A stretch of DNA of 64,000 nucleotides, from the NCBI GenBank assembly GCA_963920665.1, contig OY987266.1, positions 3,849,001 to 3,913,000 on the forward strand. The letters are read 5' to 3'. Position 1 is the first letter of the stretch. Every line of letters begins with the position of its first letter. Source of the DNA: Straminergon stramineum. Lineage: Eukaryota > Streptophyta > Bryopsida > Hypnales > Calliergonaceae. Positions 50,669 to 63,805 of the stretch are shown piece after piece. The translations under genes and the position numbers were made by a program. The notes below the pieces were generated by a model. The model was not told the DNA's origin and searched no databases. It saw only the letters and a program-made list of their open reading frames with translations.

Positions 50669-50890
50669 TCCATAAATGTCGACATAGTTGTTTTGTGCCC
50701 AATGAATGACAAGGAATTCTCTTGTGTAGGCCAGAAGTGCAATTCTTCATCCTTGAAATTAGGGATGGAAAGGAAAGATCTTCTATAGTAGTTTGACCTC
50801 CAATGGATATTTTTGATCTTTTTAAAATAGATGATGTCACATGGTTTCAAAAGCCATGATTTCCACTGTCACTAGTCCGTCCTTGAAGGG
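50669..50890 (+). mobile_element. TTAA-flanked MITE, family T, copy 3 (222 bp)
   Basis: Starts TCCATAAATGTCGAC after TTAA (50665-50668) and ends CCTTGAAGGG before TTAA (50891-50894). The core GACCTCCAATGGATATTTTT and AATAGATGATGTCAC match copy 1. Confidence 0.7.
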
Positions 50891-50894
50891 TTAA

Positions 50895-51807
50895 AGGATC
50901 AAGGCCTTTTCTCCATCAAAACACATTCAAAACTACCACTTCTATTGCAAAGAGCCAAAAAATTTGAATTTTTTTTTTTTTTGCATATTTAACCATATGA
51001 TCTTATACTAGACTAGAATACGAATGTATGGAAGAAATTTCAGAAACTTTGACTGCATAGATTGCAAGATATTTACACCCAAAGTGAAGAAAATAAGTTT
51101 TTCTGCAACTTGATTGACTAGATTTTTTGGCTTTGAATCTTCATAACTTAAAATAACTTTTTATATTATAGATTTTGATTTTCTAAGTTTTTATGTTGAA
51201 TAATTGAGTTGAGAGTCTAGGATAAAAAATCCAAAAAAGAAACTTAATTTTTATTCATAAAAAAATTGTTATGTAGAAGTAGATTCATGATTGAAGGAAA
51301 AACCAAGTTGTTAACAACTCTAAGATGAAATTGAAACACAATTAATTCCAATAGTGAGATTGTTGTAGCAAGAAAACATAACCCTCTCTAACACTTTTTT
51401 TGAAAAATTGTAAAAATTGCATTAATAAATGAATCCTGTAAGTTATTTTTTCAAAAAGATGCTTAGATTGCCCCCCAAAATAAGATTGCCATAACTTTCT
51501 TATCACTAATCCAAATAGAATGAACCAATATTTCAAATGTAGAAAAATAAAATTCATTAAAAATAAAATTTTAAATTCTTTTGACCTTTTGTGATTTGTT
51601 TGTACTACCTACCAACCTCCATTTTTGGCTAATTGTTCCAAAACTTTTTTTCCCATGCATTGATTGAAATAAAAATTATATATTCACGAAGCTCTCACAA
51701 AATTGCACATCCTCAAAAAGAATTCAAAAATTTCACTAAAAGTTGAGGTCATAGGAACCTACTAGGACCCAAATTGTCCCTTGAGGAAACAAATGATCCT
51801 TTAGGGG
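50895..51807 (+). mobile_element. TTAA-type element, family F, copy 6 (913 bp)
   Basis: Begins right at the TTAA closing the previous element, with AGGATCAAGGCC (the leading CCCCTA is missing), and ends GATCCTTTAGGGG before TTCA. Internal blocks match copies at 4421 and 19480. A poly-T tract is at about 50968-50985. Confidence 0.65.
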
Positions 51808-51811
51808 TTCA

Positions 51812-53427
51812 AAATCAATGACCTACCACCCTAATTCCATTTGATGAGTGTGGTAAAAGCACAAGTTCAACATTCTAAAAGCACCTCCTTTATTGGCCAA
51901 AACTACAACTTTTATGACAAGTATTATTTCACAATTAAGCTCACCTAAAGTAACATTTATTAAACCACATCTTCATCAACCTTAAATTGTCCATGACTTG
52001 ATGTAAACTTAGAGTAATTCTCTAACAAAGGTACCCTATTACTTGCCCAAAGTACATGACTTCCAAGCTCTATTGAAATAGATGGGAAACTGGCACAATT
52101 AGGAAGGTCTTCTAGATGGTGGAATTAGGTCACTGATAGAAGTGGGTTGATTGATTCTAATTTGTGTAAAAAATTAGGTTGCTTTACCCCAAGAAAGAGT
52201 CACTTTACAAGTCATCAAAGTCAAAAAATACTTTTACAAATGTTTCCATTTGTACACACAGAGGTTCAAGAGTCCCAAATAGATTAATAAATAATTCAAA
52301 AATATTGCATTCTTGAATAGTAACAATTAATATTTATATGGTGTCAAATGTCAAGAAATTAGTGTGAGACAACCTAATTTCACTATTTAGTGTAGATTAC
52401 AGTTTTCTTTAATTTCATTTTGTTTAACAAGGAACAAAGACATTGTTACTTTGCAAGTGCGGAGAATTTTGGAATATATGACCAAGCTCACCAGGTTGTG
52501 GTACATGCTTTGAAGTTTTGGTATTTTATGGTGAGAAGCAATGCCATTCTTGTAGTGTTTGGCAATGAAAATTTGAAGTGATTCTTGATAAAAACATGGA
52601 TTAAGTGTGGAATTTTAGGAGTTAACACATTTTAGTATTAATATGGATAATTATAATTCCTTTATAATTATATAATTTTTTCCATTGACATAAGAGCAAA
52701 TAATTTGTTCATTTTCTACCCTCTCTCTCCTTTGCACATCCAATGCTTGAAGATGGATTCATATAGATGTAATTACCATAGGAAGACATGAATTATTCCA
52801 TTTTTTTCAACTTGGACAATATAGACTCATAACCACCTATAGATTCTAGCTACTACTTTTTCCAAATCTCTATTCTTTGAAATAACTAGAGCATTTCAAT
52901 TGTTTGATTCTACTTCTCAAGTACTCTACATTACCCTTACTTTGCCCCCAAAAAATCCACTGATGAAAATGTGAATTATTTTATCCTTGATCATGGTTTG
53001 AATTTATTTATTAGACTATAATCAACTAACACAAAATTACAAGGTTAATGAGCACCTCTAATACCATATTTGATTAGAAATTTGAGATTGTGCAAATGCA
53101 CTCATTCTAAGAACGCACAATTAACTCCAATAAATTATCAAATGCAATTATTTTCAAGAGGCAAATATGAAAAAGATAAGGCAAAATTTTGAGCAAGTCT
53201 TACGGAATATATTCATAATAGTATGTGCATTATCCTTCAATGAGATATGCCAAAACAATCATTCTAATTTGCTCTTTGCACTAAAAATGGCAAATTTTGG
53301 AGTGGTTTTTGGTAAAACATAGTTTTGATATAGAAGGACGCCCCATGATACAATCTTCACATCATGTGAAAGTCCTACCTCAAAAGCAAGGGTGGGAGCC
53401 TACATGGTGGAGTGTCCCCTTCACTAA
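51812..53427. other. Intergenic DNA, nothing recognised
   Basis: No gene or repeat supported. Confidence 0.35.
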
Positions 53428-53649
53428 CCCATAAAGAATGGATTGGTGACTATGGAAATCAACCCTTTTGGAATTGTGTGACATCATCTACTTTAAAAAA
53501 ATAAAAAATACTTGTTGGATGTCAATGTATTGTAGAAGATCTTCCCTTTCCGCACAAAATCCCAAGGATGAATAGTTGCAATTCTATCCTACATAGAGAG
53601 ATTCTTTGTCATCCATCGAACACTAAACATTTGTGTCAACGTTTACGGG
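53428..53649 (-). mobile_element. TTAA-type MITE, family T, copy 4 (222 bp, inverted)
   Basis: Reverse complement of the family: GGAATTGTGTGACATCATCTA and AGATCTTCCC.TTTC.GCACAAAAT match 1482-1721. The flanks are CTAA on the left and TCAA on the right, one-base variants of TTAA. Confidence 0.65.
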
Positions 53650-53766
53650 TCAAGCATGGGAGCCTGCCCAAAATTATGGTATCCTACACTATTACACGTG
53701 CATGATTTCTTATAATATAATTTATCAAGGAGTTTTTGTAAAGGAACCTAGCCTTGTAGTGCTTAA

Positions 53767-54724
53767 CCCCTCACCGCCCAATTAAGGGGACCAAAAGGGT
53801 CTTCATGTCAAATTCAAAGTGTTGTAACTTTTGCATCCGATGTCTAAATTCAATCAAACTTGTTGGAAAATTTGAGCTCACTCTTCTAGTTTGTGTGGTA
53901 AAATTTTCAGATCAATCAATGATTTCCTGAATTTTTGGAAGCCAATCAAAGTTCACAAGTTCAATTTGAGTTCAACAAACTGCATTTGATGGCTGCAACT
54001 TCGGGGGCTTGTATCTCCTTCATCCAAAGTTCGTTTTCAATTAAAATTTGTTGGGTTATGTTCCCTTGAAGTCCAGTTATTGTGGAAGAATTTTTGTGTC
54101 AATCTAGGTTGTTTTGAATGTCTAGGAGCAATTTGAAGTTCAAAATCCCAACATTTTTGGATTACATTGAACTTCAATGGCTTGTTTCTTCTTCATACAA
54201 TGTTCATTTCCAATAATTTCTTTTGGAAAAGTTGTGCATACTAGTCTAGTTTGTGTGTATAAAATTTCATATCAATCCAAGAAGTTATGAGTTACTGAGA
54301 AGCATTTTAGGAGGTTCAATTTTTGATGTATTTTTTGCAACTTTCCTTGCTATTTTTTGACATTTCAAAGTCATTTTGAAGACACAATGAGTCAATTGAA
54401 TGATATTTTTTTTCATCAATGTGTTTTTCTGCTGATTTCAAATAACTTTATAGTTTAAAGTTTCTTCATTTTAGAAGATTTAGAAACCAAATTTTGCCTC
54501 CAAATGTATTTTTAGGAAAAATTCAGCATGCTTTTTCAACACTAAAACATTATAATCTTACAATCTATGTAGTCAAATGACACCAAATTTGGTGCATGTA
54601 ATCTTCAACAAGAGAACTACAAGATTGCACAGTTGAGATCTCTATAACTCAATGAAAGTTATATCTATAACACTTCAAAAGAAATGCTGTTTTTGGACCT
54701 GTTCAAGCCTTTGGCAGTGAGGGG
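53767..54724 (+). mobile_element. TTAA-type element, family C, copy 2 (958 bp)
   Basis: Starts CCCCTCACCGCCCAATT after TTAA (53763-53766) and ends CTTTGGCAGTGAGGGG before TTGA (54725-54728). It is inverted relative to the 959-bp copy at 12156 and nearly the same length. No transposase frame. Confidence 0.75.
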
Positions 54725-54728
54725 TTGA

Positions 54729-54869
54729 CCCTCTAAGGACGCTGCAGACCATAATGGTCCAATGGATGACTTCACTGTTGACTGTAGAAAAAGAGAATGC
54801 ACCTATTGGACCAGTAATCAGATAATTTTAGTGACTACCTCGGTCATGGGGGGGCGCGTCCTTACAGGG
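54729..54869 (+). mobile_element. TTAA-type MITE, family G, copy 5 (141 bp)
   Basis: Starts CCCTCTAAGGACGC and ends GCGTCCTTACAGGG; the inverted repeat is CCCTSTAAGGACGC with one mismatch. Flanks are TTGA (shared with the preceding element) and TTAA (54870-54873). This is the best-preserved copy of the family. Confidence 0.75.
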
Positions 54870-54873
54870 TTAA

Positions 54874-55609
54874 CGTCTCAGGGAACTTTGAAGGGTTACC
54901 AGTACGTTGAAGTCAGTGAATGGAACAAAGCCAGAAAGAGCCCCTTGCGTTTTACTGCAGTAACTACAAATGGGAGGAGTTCCTGGTCCATCGGCTCAGA
55001 AAAAGCAGACCAAAACATAATGTAACTCAAGACGCTGCTCCGTCATTCATTATCCCCCTATCTGCATCTCCTATCCTCGACATTACATCACCCATCATTG
55101 TGACGTTGATCTCGTCTACTACCGTACATGCCTACATGGTTCTACGTCCAGATACCTCATTTCGATGTCTCCTTTGTAATGATAGCAAATTCCCTAAACC
55201 TCCAGCCAATGAGCTCAAGAGACTAATCAAGAGCTTAGTATAAGCCCTTGACAATGCTAATTGAAAACTAGATGCACTGCTAACTAAGCATTTGTCACGC
55301 TGTCTAAACTTCTCTCCAAGAACAAATCACCAAGCGCTGGCAACTCCCTTCTAAAGCTGGAAAAAACAGGCTTCTCACGGAGTAAAATGATACATGAAAA
55401 TGGTACAGTATTCGTCGAAACCTTGAGAGATGATGACATCATTACAGCCTCAGTGCAATTCCAAGACCATCCTTCAGGTGCATACACGATTCTGGTCCAA
55501 CTCTTCCATGATGCTGCATGTATACATGAGATGCTCTCCATCCATTTTTGAATATTTTATCACAGGTTGCACTGCAAGGATTTGGTGTCCTCTTCTCCAC
55601 AAGTAGGTA
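54874..55609. other. 3' flank of the Crooked-neck gene
   Basis: Includes the probable 3'UTR of the minus-strand gene. Open frames on both strands have no recognisable domain. Confidence 0.45.
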
Positions 55610-58600
55610 TCAAGATTCATCGTCGGAACCTGTCTTCTGCCTTTTCCATTTATAAGCAGCTTCCAAAATTTTGAGGTTAGGAGCCATGCCTGTCTCATCA
55701 GGGAAGATGTAGTCTGTGTATTCCTCAAAACCAGCAGGTGTTCCATCCTCAGCAGTTATTGGACGCTTTCGTTTCACTTTCCTTGGCAATTTTCTTTGAA
55801 CAGCTGTAGGATCTCCAAATTCTCCAAAGTTGCGCTCCGTTTCCTTCCATTCCTCAAGCAACATGGCTCTCTCTTCTTTCTGCTCAGGTGCTGACGTTCG
55901 CAGGCTCTCATACGCCCTTTCAAACACCCCTGAATGACCATGAGGTATAATATGCTTAAATTAGTACACAGATTTTTTATGCTATAATGGCCATAACCAC
56001 GAACATAAATGACCAATAGACGAAAAGCAAACTGAGAAATACTTGAAGGGACATGCTCGTAACATCCAGAAGACTGCGCCAATAGACAAGAACCCAAGAA
56101 TTACTGTTAAAGCGCAGATGGCACTAGGAAATAAAATAAAATCACAGACTGCATTACCTCTCGTTCTCTGGGCACGGTCTTCAGCCTGTCCTGCTGCCTT
56201 GCCCATATCAGGCTCTCGGCCTTCTTCTTGGGCAACCACATCCTCTTCCAGGGGTACTGCTGCCTCAAACTTGGCATAACTTACCCAAACCTTCAAATGC
56301 TTGGTCCGGTCAAGGAGTCTCTCATAAAGTTGCCGTGTGCGGTCATGCTCCCCCTCGGATATTTCAAACTCAATGTAACCCTGCATTGTATAAAACATAT
56401 GTCAATACTCGTCAATACTAGCTCTGTAGCAGCACTTTTCAAATAGAAGAATTAACTTCTAAACCTGACAAAGTCACAAATGCGATCTTAAGCTGAGGAG
56501 AGGAACATGTCTGCATCTGCTTTCTCAATTTTCCAAAGGCGAATAAAATGAATCTGCTCAGAGGTGCTATCCAATTGCGCGAACCATATGTTTCTTTTGC
56601 TCAAAAGAGGCAAAAAAGAGAATTGGTGTACGATCAAGTAAAACAAATAAACCAACAGACTTCACCAACCTTCCACAGCAACTCAGGCATATCAAGAAGT
56701 GGTTGTGCAATAGCAATTTCGAAGATTGAGCGCCCCCTTTCAGTCTCTCCTAAGGATCTCTCTAATTCTGCATATTTGCTCCATGCATAGCAGTTAGCTG
56801 GTGACCACTCCAGGTACTTCTCATAGAGAGTTCGACAACGACTTATGTTTCCAAGCTGCAGCTCTATCTCAATGTATGTCTTGAAAATCTGTGACAAGCA
56901 AGCAAACAATGTCAACTTCGAGGGAGAGTAATAAAGCCATCAGGGAAGTCAATTGAAACCCAATCACAAATTGAAGGTGCAAAAATAATCGTGTGCTCAT
57001 AGTAACCAATGAAGAACCTGACAGCAAGTCCAGCGTTATAAATCCAGAACTGCCTTACACAGTAACCATAGGGAGAACAGGCAAAGACGCAACAAAAGAC
57101 AAATTCAGACAAGTACCTTGTCTTTTGGAGCCCTTCCAATAGCATTGCCTAAGATCATTCGAGCAGCTTTGAGATCTTTCTGCCGAATCTCAAATTGCGC
57201 TGCCATGATCCATATCTTCGCGAACGTAAACTTTGCATGCGGAATAATGCCCAAGCACGCCCTGTAATAAGTTTAAGAAATGCAGTGAGACCTTATAAAA
57301 ATAAAGAGATTCTTAAGCATAGAAAATTGAAGAGAACTTCCAAGCATGTTCAATAAAGATACATGTTCAAATGAGATTTATTACGTGGACCAGCAGGTAC
57401 TTACTTGAAAACATCCCTAGTCCTATCGTAATCTTCAGCCTCTAGCTCCTCGTAAAGAGCATAGTTGATCCTGAGAACAAGATGCGCGGAATGTCAGGTC
57501 CAATAACGACAGAATATACGTCAGACGGAAGGAATATGAAATTGAAATAAGAAAGGCACGGAGAACTCGTCGAACTCATCTACAAGACTGTAGCCAGCAA
57601 AGAGGAATTGGAAAATCAGCAGTACCATAGATAAATGTAGCGTTGCCAGTATCGCTTCTGCTCAGCAGGAGGCACGTTGGCAATCGCCCTCTCGTAAACC
57701 TCTCGGACCTTTTCCTTATCACCCACACTTTCTTCCAAGCGAGCATAGTCGAACCACGAATCATAGTTCAACGGGTTTTTCTTCACTTCTTCTTCATATT
57801 GAAACCGCCTTTTCCCCACAATCACATTCTCAATCCCCTCTCTGTCACCATATTGCTTCTCGAATTGGACGAACCTCTGATACAGTGTCTCTGCTTTCCC
57901 CTTAGGAATATGATCTAAAGCATATTTGTATATCACTCTGGCACGCTCCAGCTCCTTGCATCTCTCTTCAAATTGAGCAAAAGCAACAAAAAGTTCCTCC
58001 GTCTGCCCATCTTCACCCAACTGCTCCATGGCACGCTCGTAGCATTGTCTAGCTCGGGCAATTTCACCACTCTTCACTTCAAACTTCGCATACCGAATCC
58101 AAGCTTTATCACCAGGGTGACATTCTACATACCTACATGTTTCAATTCAAAGCAAAGAAAGTTGAGTATCACATTCAAAAAGACAGCGAGTATGACAAGG
58201 CCAAAAATAAGCACTACGATGAAATGCTATGAACCCTAAACCCTAAACAGATCAATTACAGCATATGAACTCCAACTTCTAGAATAGGTCAAAAAGGCTC
58301 AGACTACAAAACCTGTCGTAGATTGACCTCGCCCGATCGATTTCGTTGTACCGAAGCTCAAACTTAATATACGCAGCCCAGCCATGATGATCAGGTTCCC
58401 AAGTCATCCACCGCTCAAAGATTTGTCGAGCCCCAGGCAAATTTCCTAACATCTCCTCCATGTGAATATACTTGTACCAGAGCTGGTCGATTCTCGGGAG
58501 CAAAGACACAGCCCGGTCCCACACATTCCGGGCATGATTGACGAACTTGTTCTTCATTTCCATCTCGCTGTACTTCAGCCATAGTGTGGAGTTCGTATAA

Positions 58601-58986
58601 TCTACTTCGATAGCGCGTTCCCAAATCGACCGTGCGCGAGCGAAGTCGCGCTGGCTCTCCTCCCACTGTGCATACTTCACCCAGACGCTGGTGTTCCATC
58701 GCACTCTCCGAATTAGGTCTTCGTACTCCTTTCGCTTCCGCAAGCGGTACTCCGCGAGCTCTTCCGCATCGGTGATCTTCTGCTTGGGCGGTCGGATTTC
58801 AGCCTCCTGGCGCTCCCGAGCCTCACGCAAAATCTGCTCCGCGGTGATCTGCACAGGCGCAGGGGTTTTGTTCTTGACGCGCGTGGGGCGAGGGAGCTTC
58901 ACCTCCGTCTCCTTGCGCGTGAGGAACCCTAATGCCGGGTCGCCCTCCTTGTTGCTCGGAGGCTCTTGATACTGTGTGAGCTCCAT
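55610..58986 (-). CDS. CLF1: Crooked-neck-like pre-mRNA splicing factor (717 aa, seven exons)
   Basis: Homologue of yeast Clf1 / human CRNKL1, a HAT-repeat scaffold of the Prp19-associated spliceosome core in the nucleus. Exons (minus): 58986-58313, 58132-57626, 57470-57405, 57261-57117, 56888-56670, 56380-56158, 55929-55610. All junctions are GT-AG with matching phases; total 2,154 bases. Diagnostic N-terminus: [20 protein letters not shown], then [14 protein letters not shown] and [12 protein letters not shown] units carry the W-x(2)-Y-x(3)-E pattern (for example [46 protein letters not shown]). The C-terminus ends in the family block [15 protein letters not shown] plus an acidic tail. The frame is open upstream to 59292, but ATG 58986 matches the family start and lies downstream of telo-boxes. 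The length equals that of plant homologues (about 700 aa). Confidence 0.95.
58227..58250. repeat. Short telomere-type repeat in CLF1 intron 1
   Basis: Contains AACCCTAAACCCTAAACAG, two and a half plant telomere units (CCCTAAA), inside the intron 58133-58312. Confidence 0.7.
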
Positions 58987-59300
58987 CGCGACAAAACGAA
59001 GTCCCGCCCAGCGCACGAGCAAAACTGAAACTTCAAACTTGAAATTGAAGGCCCTAAACCCTAACAAAACCCTAAAAGGAAACGCAGGGTCATCATCCCA
59101 AAGGAGAAGAATCACATGGTGATGACGAGACGAGAGTGGAGGTGTACAGAAAAAGCATGAATCGAGAAACCCAGATGTGCAAAGGGGCGGCAGCAGTAGC
59201 AACAGTGGAAATTCGAAGGCGAAGGAGGTGAAGAAGATTGAGGAGGACACTCCAGGAGACTCCCACCAGCTTGGATCACTCCAGCTAAACATACGAAGAC
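58987..59300 (-). promoter_or_regulatory. 5' region of CLF1 with telo-boxes
   Basis: About 59050-59080 holds GCCCTAAACCCTAACAAAAC and CCCTAAAAGG (plus strand), that is AGGGTTT telo-boxes on the gene's own strand 65-95 bp before the ATG. Telo-boxes are common in the leaders of plant housekeeping genes. Confidence 0.5.
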
Positions 59301-59936
59301 GGGGAAGGTCGGACCATTTTGTTTGAAGGTTGTTTGTTACTCACAATAAGGTAACCGGCCAATGACAGGCAGAATAACTGGTTTGCGTTGTTGACATTGT
59401 TGAAAAATTCTCAATTTTTTTCCATACACAGGGAATTGTGGGAATTGGTGAGAGTTAGTGAAAATTTGTTTTTTTGACAAAATGTGAATTTGGTATGAAT
59501 TTTTGAAGTGTATTGCCCATTGGCCCCAAACACTCTGTAGACCCCAAAACCATCAGAAATTGTTCCCATGATGGTCATCTTACCACCTAAATCAATCACA
59601 ATGTATCCTAACATGGGCACAATATGCTTTAACGTGGCAATGACATGAAGGAATAAAAAGTTACTTCTTGTGATGAATTTTACACTAGAAAGGTGGAAGT
59701 TCCTATTGTAGTCCATGATAACTCCTTCACCATCACCTAAGGCATTGGATGTGGCTACTAACTCATCCTAATTCTTTCAAATCTCATTTATTGCTATATA
59801 TAAGTCTATTATAGGTTGATGTTAGTCTGTAATGGTTTATTTTCTAGGTGTTTGCAATGGGCAATTTGCCTATCACGGGGTGATTTATTTTAAGCATAGA
59901 AAACTCAAAAGGTATAAATTGAGTGAAAATTGTTAA
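59301..59936. other. Intergenic DNA, nothing recognised
   Basis: No gene or repeat supported. Confidence 0.35.
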
Positions 59937-60855
59937 CCCCTAAAGTATAGTGTCCAATATTTTGAGGCCCAAAATTTTCTGAAAATTCCTGTATCCAAAC
60001 GAAGACTAAAATCTTCATCTATATTTATTCTCTAACAAATTCAATCATAACATCTCTTAGTTGACTAGCTCAAGTACATCTTCCTAAATTTTAGGAATTT
60101 TGAAATTTTGAGAATTTGAAAATTCCCAAGTTTATTTTGCCCTAAACTTCAAAAAATAGATTTTTCTAATCCTTCCCAAAGGTGAAGTTTTGTCTTTCAA
60201 CATTTTCAAAAAAAATCATGCATGTCCCATAACTTCTATGATTTTGTTGATATGTTGAGAAATGTTTTGTGCATATATATATAAATTTTAACCAAGAAAA
60301 ACTTTCATATTCATCTTTGAAAAAAATATAGAGTGGAAAGTAGTTTTGGATGAAAGAAAAAAAATTACTACTAATTTGATAAGAAATTGAGGATTGAAAA
60401 TCAAGATGGTAAGAATGTTCCAATAAACAAGAAATTTCCTTTTTTTCTATATTTATTTGAAATTTTCAAAATTGAGTTAAAAACCCAACTTCCTATGTTT
60501 TTTCTACCTTCCTTGCTTGCAAATAAAGCTTTTCATAATTTTCATCTCATTATTTGGAATTGAATGGTTCAAACATTGTTGAGTAGGTATAAATCTATAA
60601 AATATAATACAATAAATGAATTATATTATAGAAAATATTTTTAGCTACCTACTTTGACATTGGAAGGAAGAAATTTTTTATAATTTTTGTAATATTTATT
60701 GGAATAAATAATATGAAACAAAGCTTCACATATAGATGAAGGTGATTAGCATCCATCCTAAAAACTTCCTTCATAAATTCCAAATTAGAAAGCAAAAGAG
60801 CTTGTCCAAGTTTTCTAAACCACTAATTTGGTTTCTTTAGTCATATTTGTATAAT
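59937..60855 (+). mobile_element. TTAA-type element, family E, copy 2 (~920 bp)
   Basis: Starts CCCCTAAAGTATAGTGTCC after TTAA (59933-59936). Collinear with 35925-36769 through 'CCTTCCCAAAGGTGAAGTTTTG', 'CAAGATGGTAAGAATGTTC' and 'CTTGTCCAAGTTTTCT'. The right terminus has decayed, so its end is approximate. Confidence 0.55.
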
Positions 60856-61259
60856 CAAAAAGTGATATTTAACCCTTGGAGATGCTCACATTCAAAAAGT
60901 AGATGCACATCAGTCATTCTTGATTGTACTAGTCAAAGTTTTCATTTTTGTTTTGATTTAAACTTAGAGAACAGAACTTAATAAGTTATATTTCTTTCCA
61001 TTTCAAAAACTCCAAAAAGATCCAAAAAGTGATACAAGTAGGAGCTCCATATTTTAGAATCTAAATAATACAAGATTTCATTTGTATTTTCTTTTCAAAA
61101 AATAATTTTTAAGTTTAAATTATAAAATATTTTTTCTCATTCTAAACTTTGTTCTATATAATAAAATCAAATTTTCTAAATATTTTCTAATTGATATAAA
61201 TTATATACAGATGAAATTTAAAATAAATGATTTTCTATCAAAAATTCTTAAGAAAAATA

Positions 61260-61760
61260 TCACTGTCATTCCAAGAAAATAGACACTATAGTGTTTAAAT
61301 TTTTGTAAAATAGTGAAAGCATTCAAAAAAAATAAAAATAAAATAAGAAAATTCTAACAACTCATTGAGATGAGATTTTATAAAAGAATTCATAGAAAAT
61401 TATATTCAAATGACTAGAAATGTGTATACAAAAGAGACTTCATGGCACCTATGTGGAAGACAAGGAATTTCCATATTTTAGAATTTCCTTAGCAAATGCT
61501 TGTATTCCTAGTAGAAGAACATAGCCTCTAAATTTCCAAGTGAAAATCATAGTTTTAGACTCATTATAGTACTACAATACTCTAAAATTTAAAAGTATAA
61601 TAAATTAGAAAAATTGAATAATAAATAGTAAAATATTTTTAGAAATAATTTTAAAAATACAAATTATTTTAAGCAATGTACCATTCACCTTTGGTATAAT
61701 TTTCAAGTATAATGAGCAAAATCCCTAAAAACTATGCTCAACTTGTATTAGTTGTGAAAA
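61260..61760 (+). repeat. Dispersed repeat family J, further copy
   Basis: Shares 'CTAAATTTCCAAGTGAAA', 'TTATAGTACTACAATACTCTAAAA', 'AAATTAGAAAAATTGAA' and 'TTTTCAAGTATAATG' with copies at about 25500-26165 and 27600-27800. Boundaries approximate. Confidence 0.35.
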
Positions 61761-62438
61761 TAGTACAAGTGTTTTACACTTTCACCTTTTAATTTACAAA
61801 TTATAATTTTTATAATTTACTACAAAACAAATAATTTTTTTTCATATAATTGGATATGTAATACAATAATACCTAGTCTATGGTAATGATAATGTTTTGT
61901 TGTTACTCACATAAAATTTAGAAAGCTAAATTAGGCCAAAAAAAAGAAAATTTGACTTGATATTAGTGAAAACGGTTCTCTAGGAGTAAGTGTTGAAAAT
62001 TATGATTTTCTAGTATTGAAATGGATTTAGTTTCCCAATTGAAAACTCATAGCTCTAAAATTTGGGAGAAATATAGATTAGAAAAAGACTATTTAAAATT
62101 ATCTTCACATGTAGTTTTGTAACACTATATGAATAAACTATGAATTATTAAAATGTAGAAAAAAGTGTACCCATAAATGACCTTAGACTCTTATGAATTA
62201 AGACTTTGCATTTCAAGCAAGAATTTTGTAGGGATTAGTTTTAGAAAAGGGTCACAATTAGGTATAATTACCTTATGTTTTTACTCTATGCTAAAACAAT
62301 GAAATATTTCATTAGAGCTCCCTAAACCACCACCCTTTCATGTGCAATGAACTTCACCATTGTAAAGATCTTTCCTTTTAATTATGGAGTTCCTTATTCA
62401 ACTTCTTTATCTTCTTCAAGGCAACAATTGAATTTTAA
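61761..62438. other. Intergenic DNA, nothing recognised
   Basis: No gene or repeat supported; the final four bases are the TTAA of the next element. Confidence 0.35.
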
Positions 62439-63165
62439 CCCCTCACCGCCCATGCTTGGCTGCACTAGTTGTCACCAAGGCTTTGGGGGACCAACATAGA
62501 AATTGCTCACAATGTTAGATTGGAGGTGGAATTTGTCAAACTCACCACAAGGATTGAAGAAAGCCTTCGTAATAAGGCAGCCTATGTATTCTGATTGACT
62601 TTCCGCTATCCAATTATGAGCAATTTGCATTTGATCTCACGAAAAAAAGTAAAATTTGTCACTTTCGGGTGCATCGGCTAATGTTTTAGAATTTATAGCA
62701 AGTGTAGTGAATGAAGCTTAGGCTCCAAAATTAGTGGGTATGAGTGCAAAGAAGTGCTCTCTTATTGTCAAAATTTATGTGATCAATAAGCATGTGCATT
62801 TATCTTGCTCTAACTTCAAATGCAGAAGGGGACAAGGTTCTTTTAACACAAAAACTAGAAGTGACCTACTGGAAAGTCTAGTAATGACCTCTAGTTGCAA
62901 CCCATGAGTGAAACAAAGAGTACAAAAAACATCAAAATTGATAAAACTTTTAGAACCCAAGATGCAATCACCTTCATCATGATAGAATAACCTCAATGGA
63001 GTCAAGATTTTGAACACTCACAACATGATTTGGCCAAAGTTGTTGATCGCATCTAGAGCTCAACAATCTTAGACCGCCCTTTGCTGGTAACCCAAGGACA
63101 AACTTCCTTGTCTAATTTTGTTTAATTCTTTGTAGACACTTTTGGTCCCTTTGGGAAATCAAGGG
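62439..63165 (+). mobile_element. TTAA-flanked element with family C ends (727 bp)
   Basis: Starts CCCCTCACCGCCCATG after TTAA (62435-62438) and ends CCCTTTGGGAAATCAAGGG before TTAA (63166-63169). The ends match family C (right end GACACTTTTGGTCCC as at 13085), but the interior was not recognisable as the 958-bp copies, so it may be a deleted or chimeric member. Confidence 0.6.
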
Positions 63166-63169
63166 TTAA

Positions 63170-63805
63170 AAGGTTAGGAGCCCCAAGGCACTACAACATT
63201 CAAGGCAAATTAACTATGTACAACAAAAACAAATTAGCTCTAATAAAATTAAGTTAATTATATAAAAATGGAATCAACTAACTTGATTTTTTTTAATTAG
63301 ATCAATTGTTCATTAGTTAATTTCAATAAAAATAAAGAATCTCCATTAGCAAAGAATTAAAAACTTTATTAGTAAATTGCACAATTTAATTAAATCAATA
63401 TTTCAACTCTAAATATTCTAAGAGTGTCTAAAGATGATTTGGGTTTGGTCCATGACCCCCCTAAAATGCTTTGGAATTGTTTTTAGGTTGGATCCCAGCT
63501 ATCTTCAAATTGTAGTTGAAATTAAATCTAAAATAATTTGTAAGATTTTTGTGTATAAATTTTATGTCACTTCAAAATCGAGTAGAAATTTTATTTCAAT
63601 TCAAAATTGTATATAATTTTTAAACTCTTAATCAATTAAGTTTAGGAACTATTAGAAGAAAAATAATGCAAAATGAAGTTAATGGAATGAAAAGTCAAAG
63701 TTCTTGAGTATCAAAGAAAGAAACATTAGTATCGAACATTTTTCATTAAAGAAATTGATGACAAGTTCTAGGAAAGGATACTTTACATTTTGTCCTATGT
63801 ATATA
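63170..63805. other. Intergenic DNA, nothing recognised
   Basis: No gene or repeat supported. Confidence 0.35.

Noticed and set aside
58987..59292. In-frame extension of CLF1 upstream of ATG 58986
   Set aside because: It has no family similarity, is rich in Phe/Leu/Ser as a chance frame, and overlaps telo-boxes expected in the leader.
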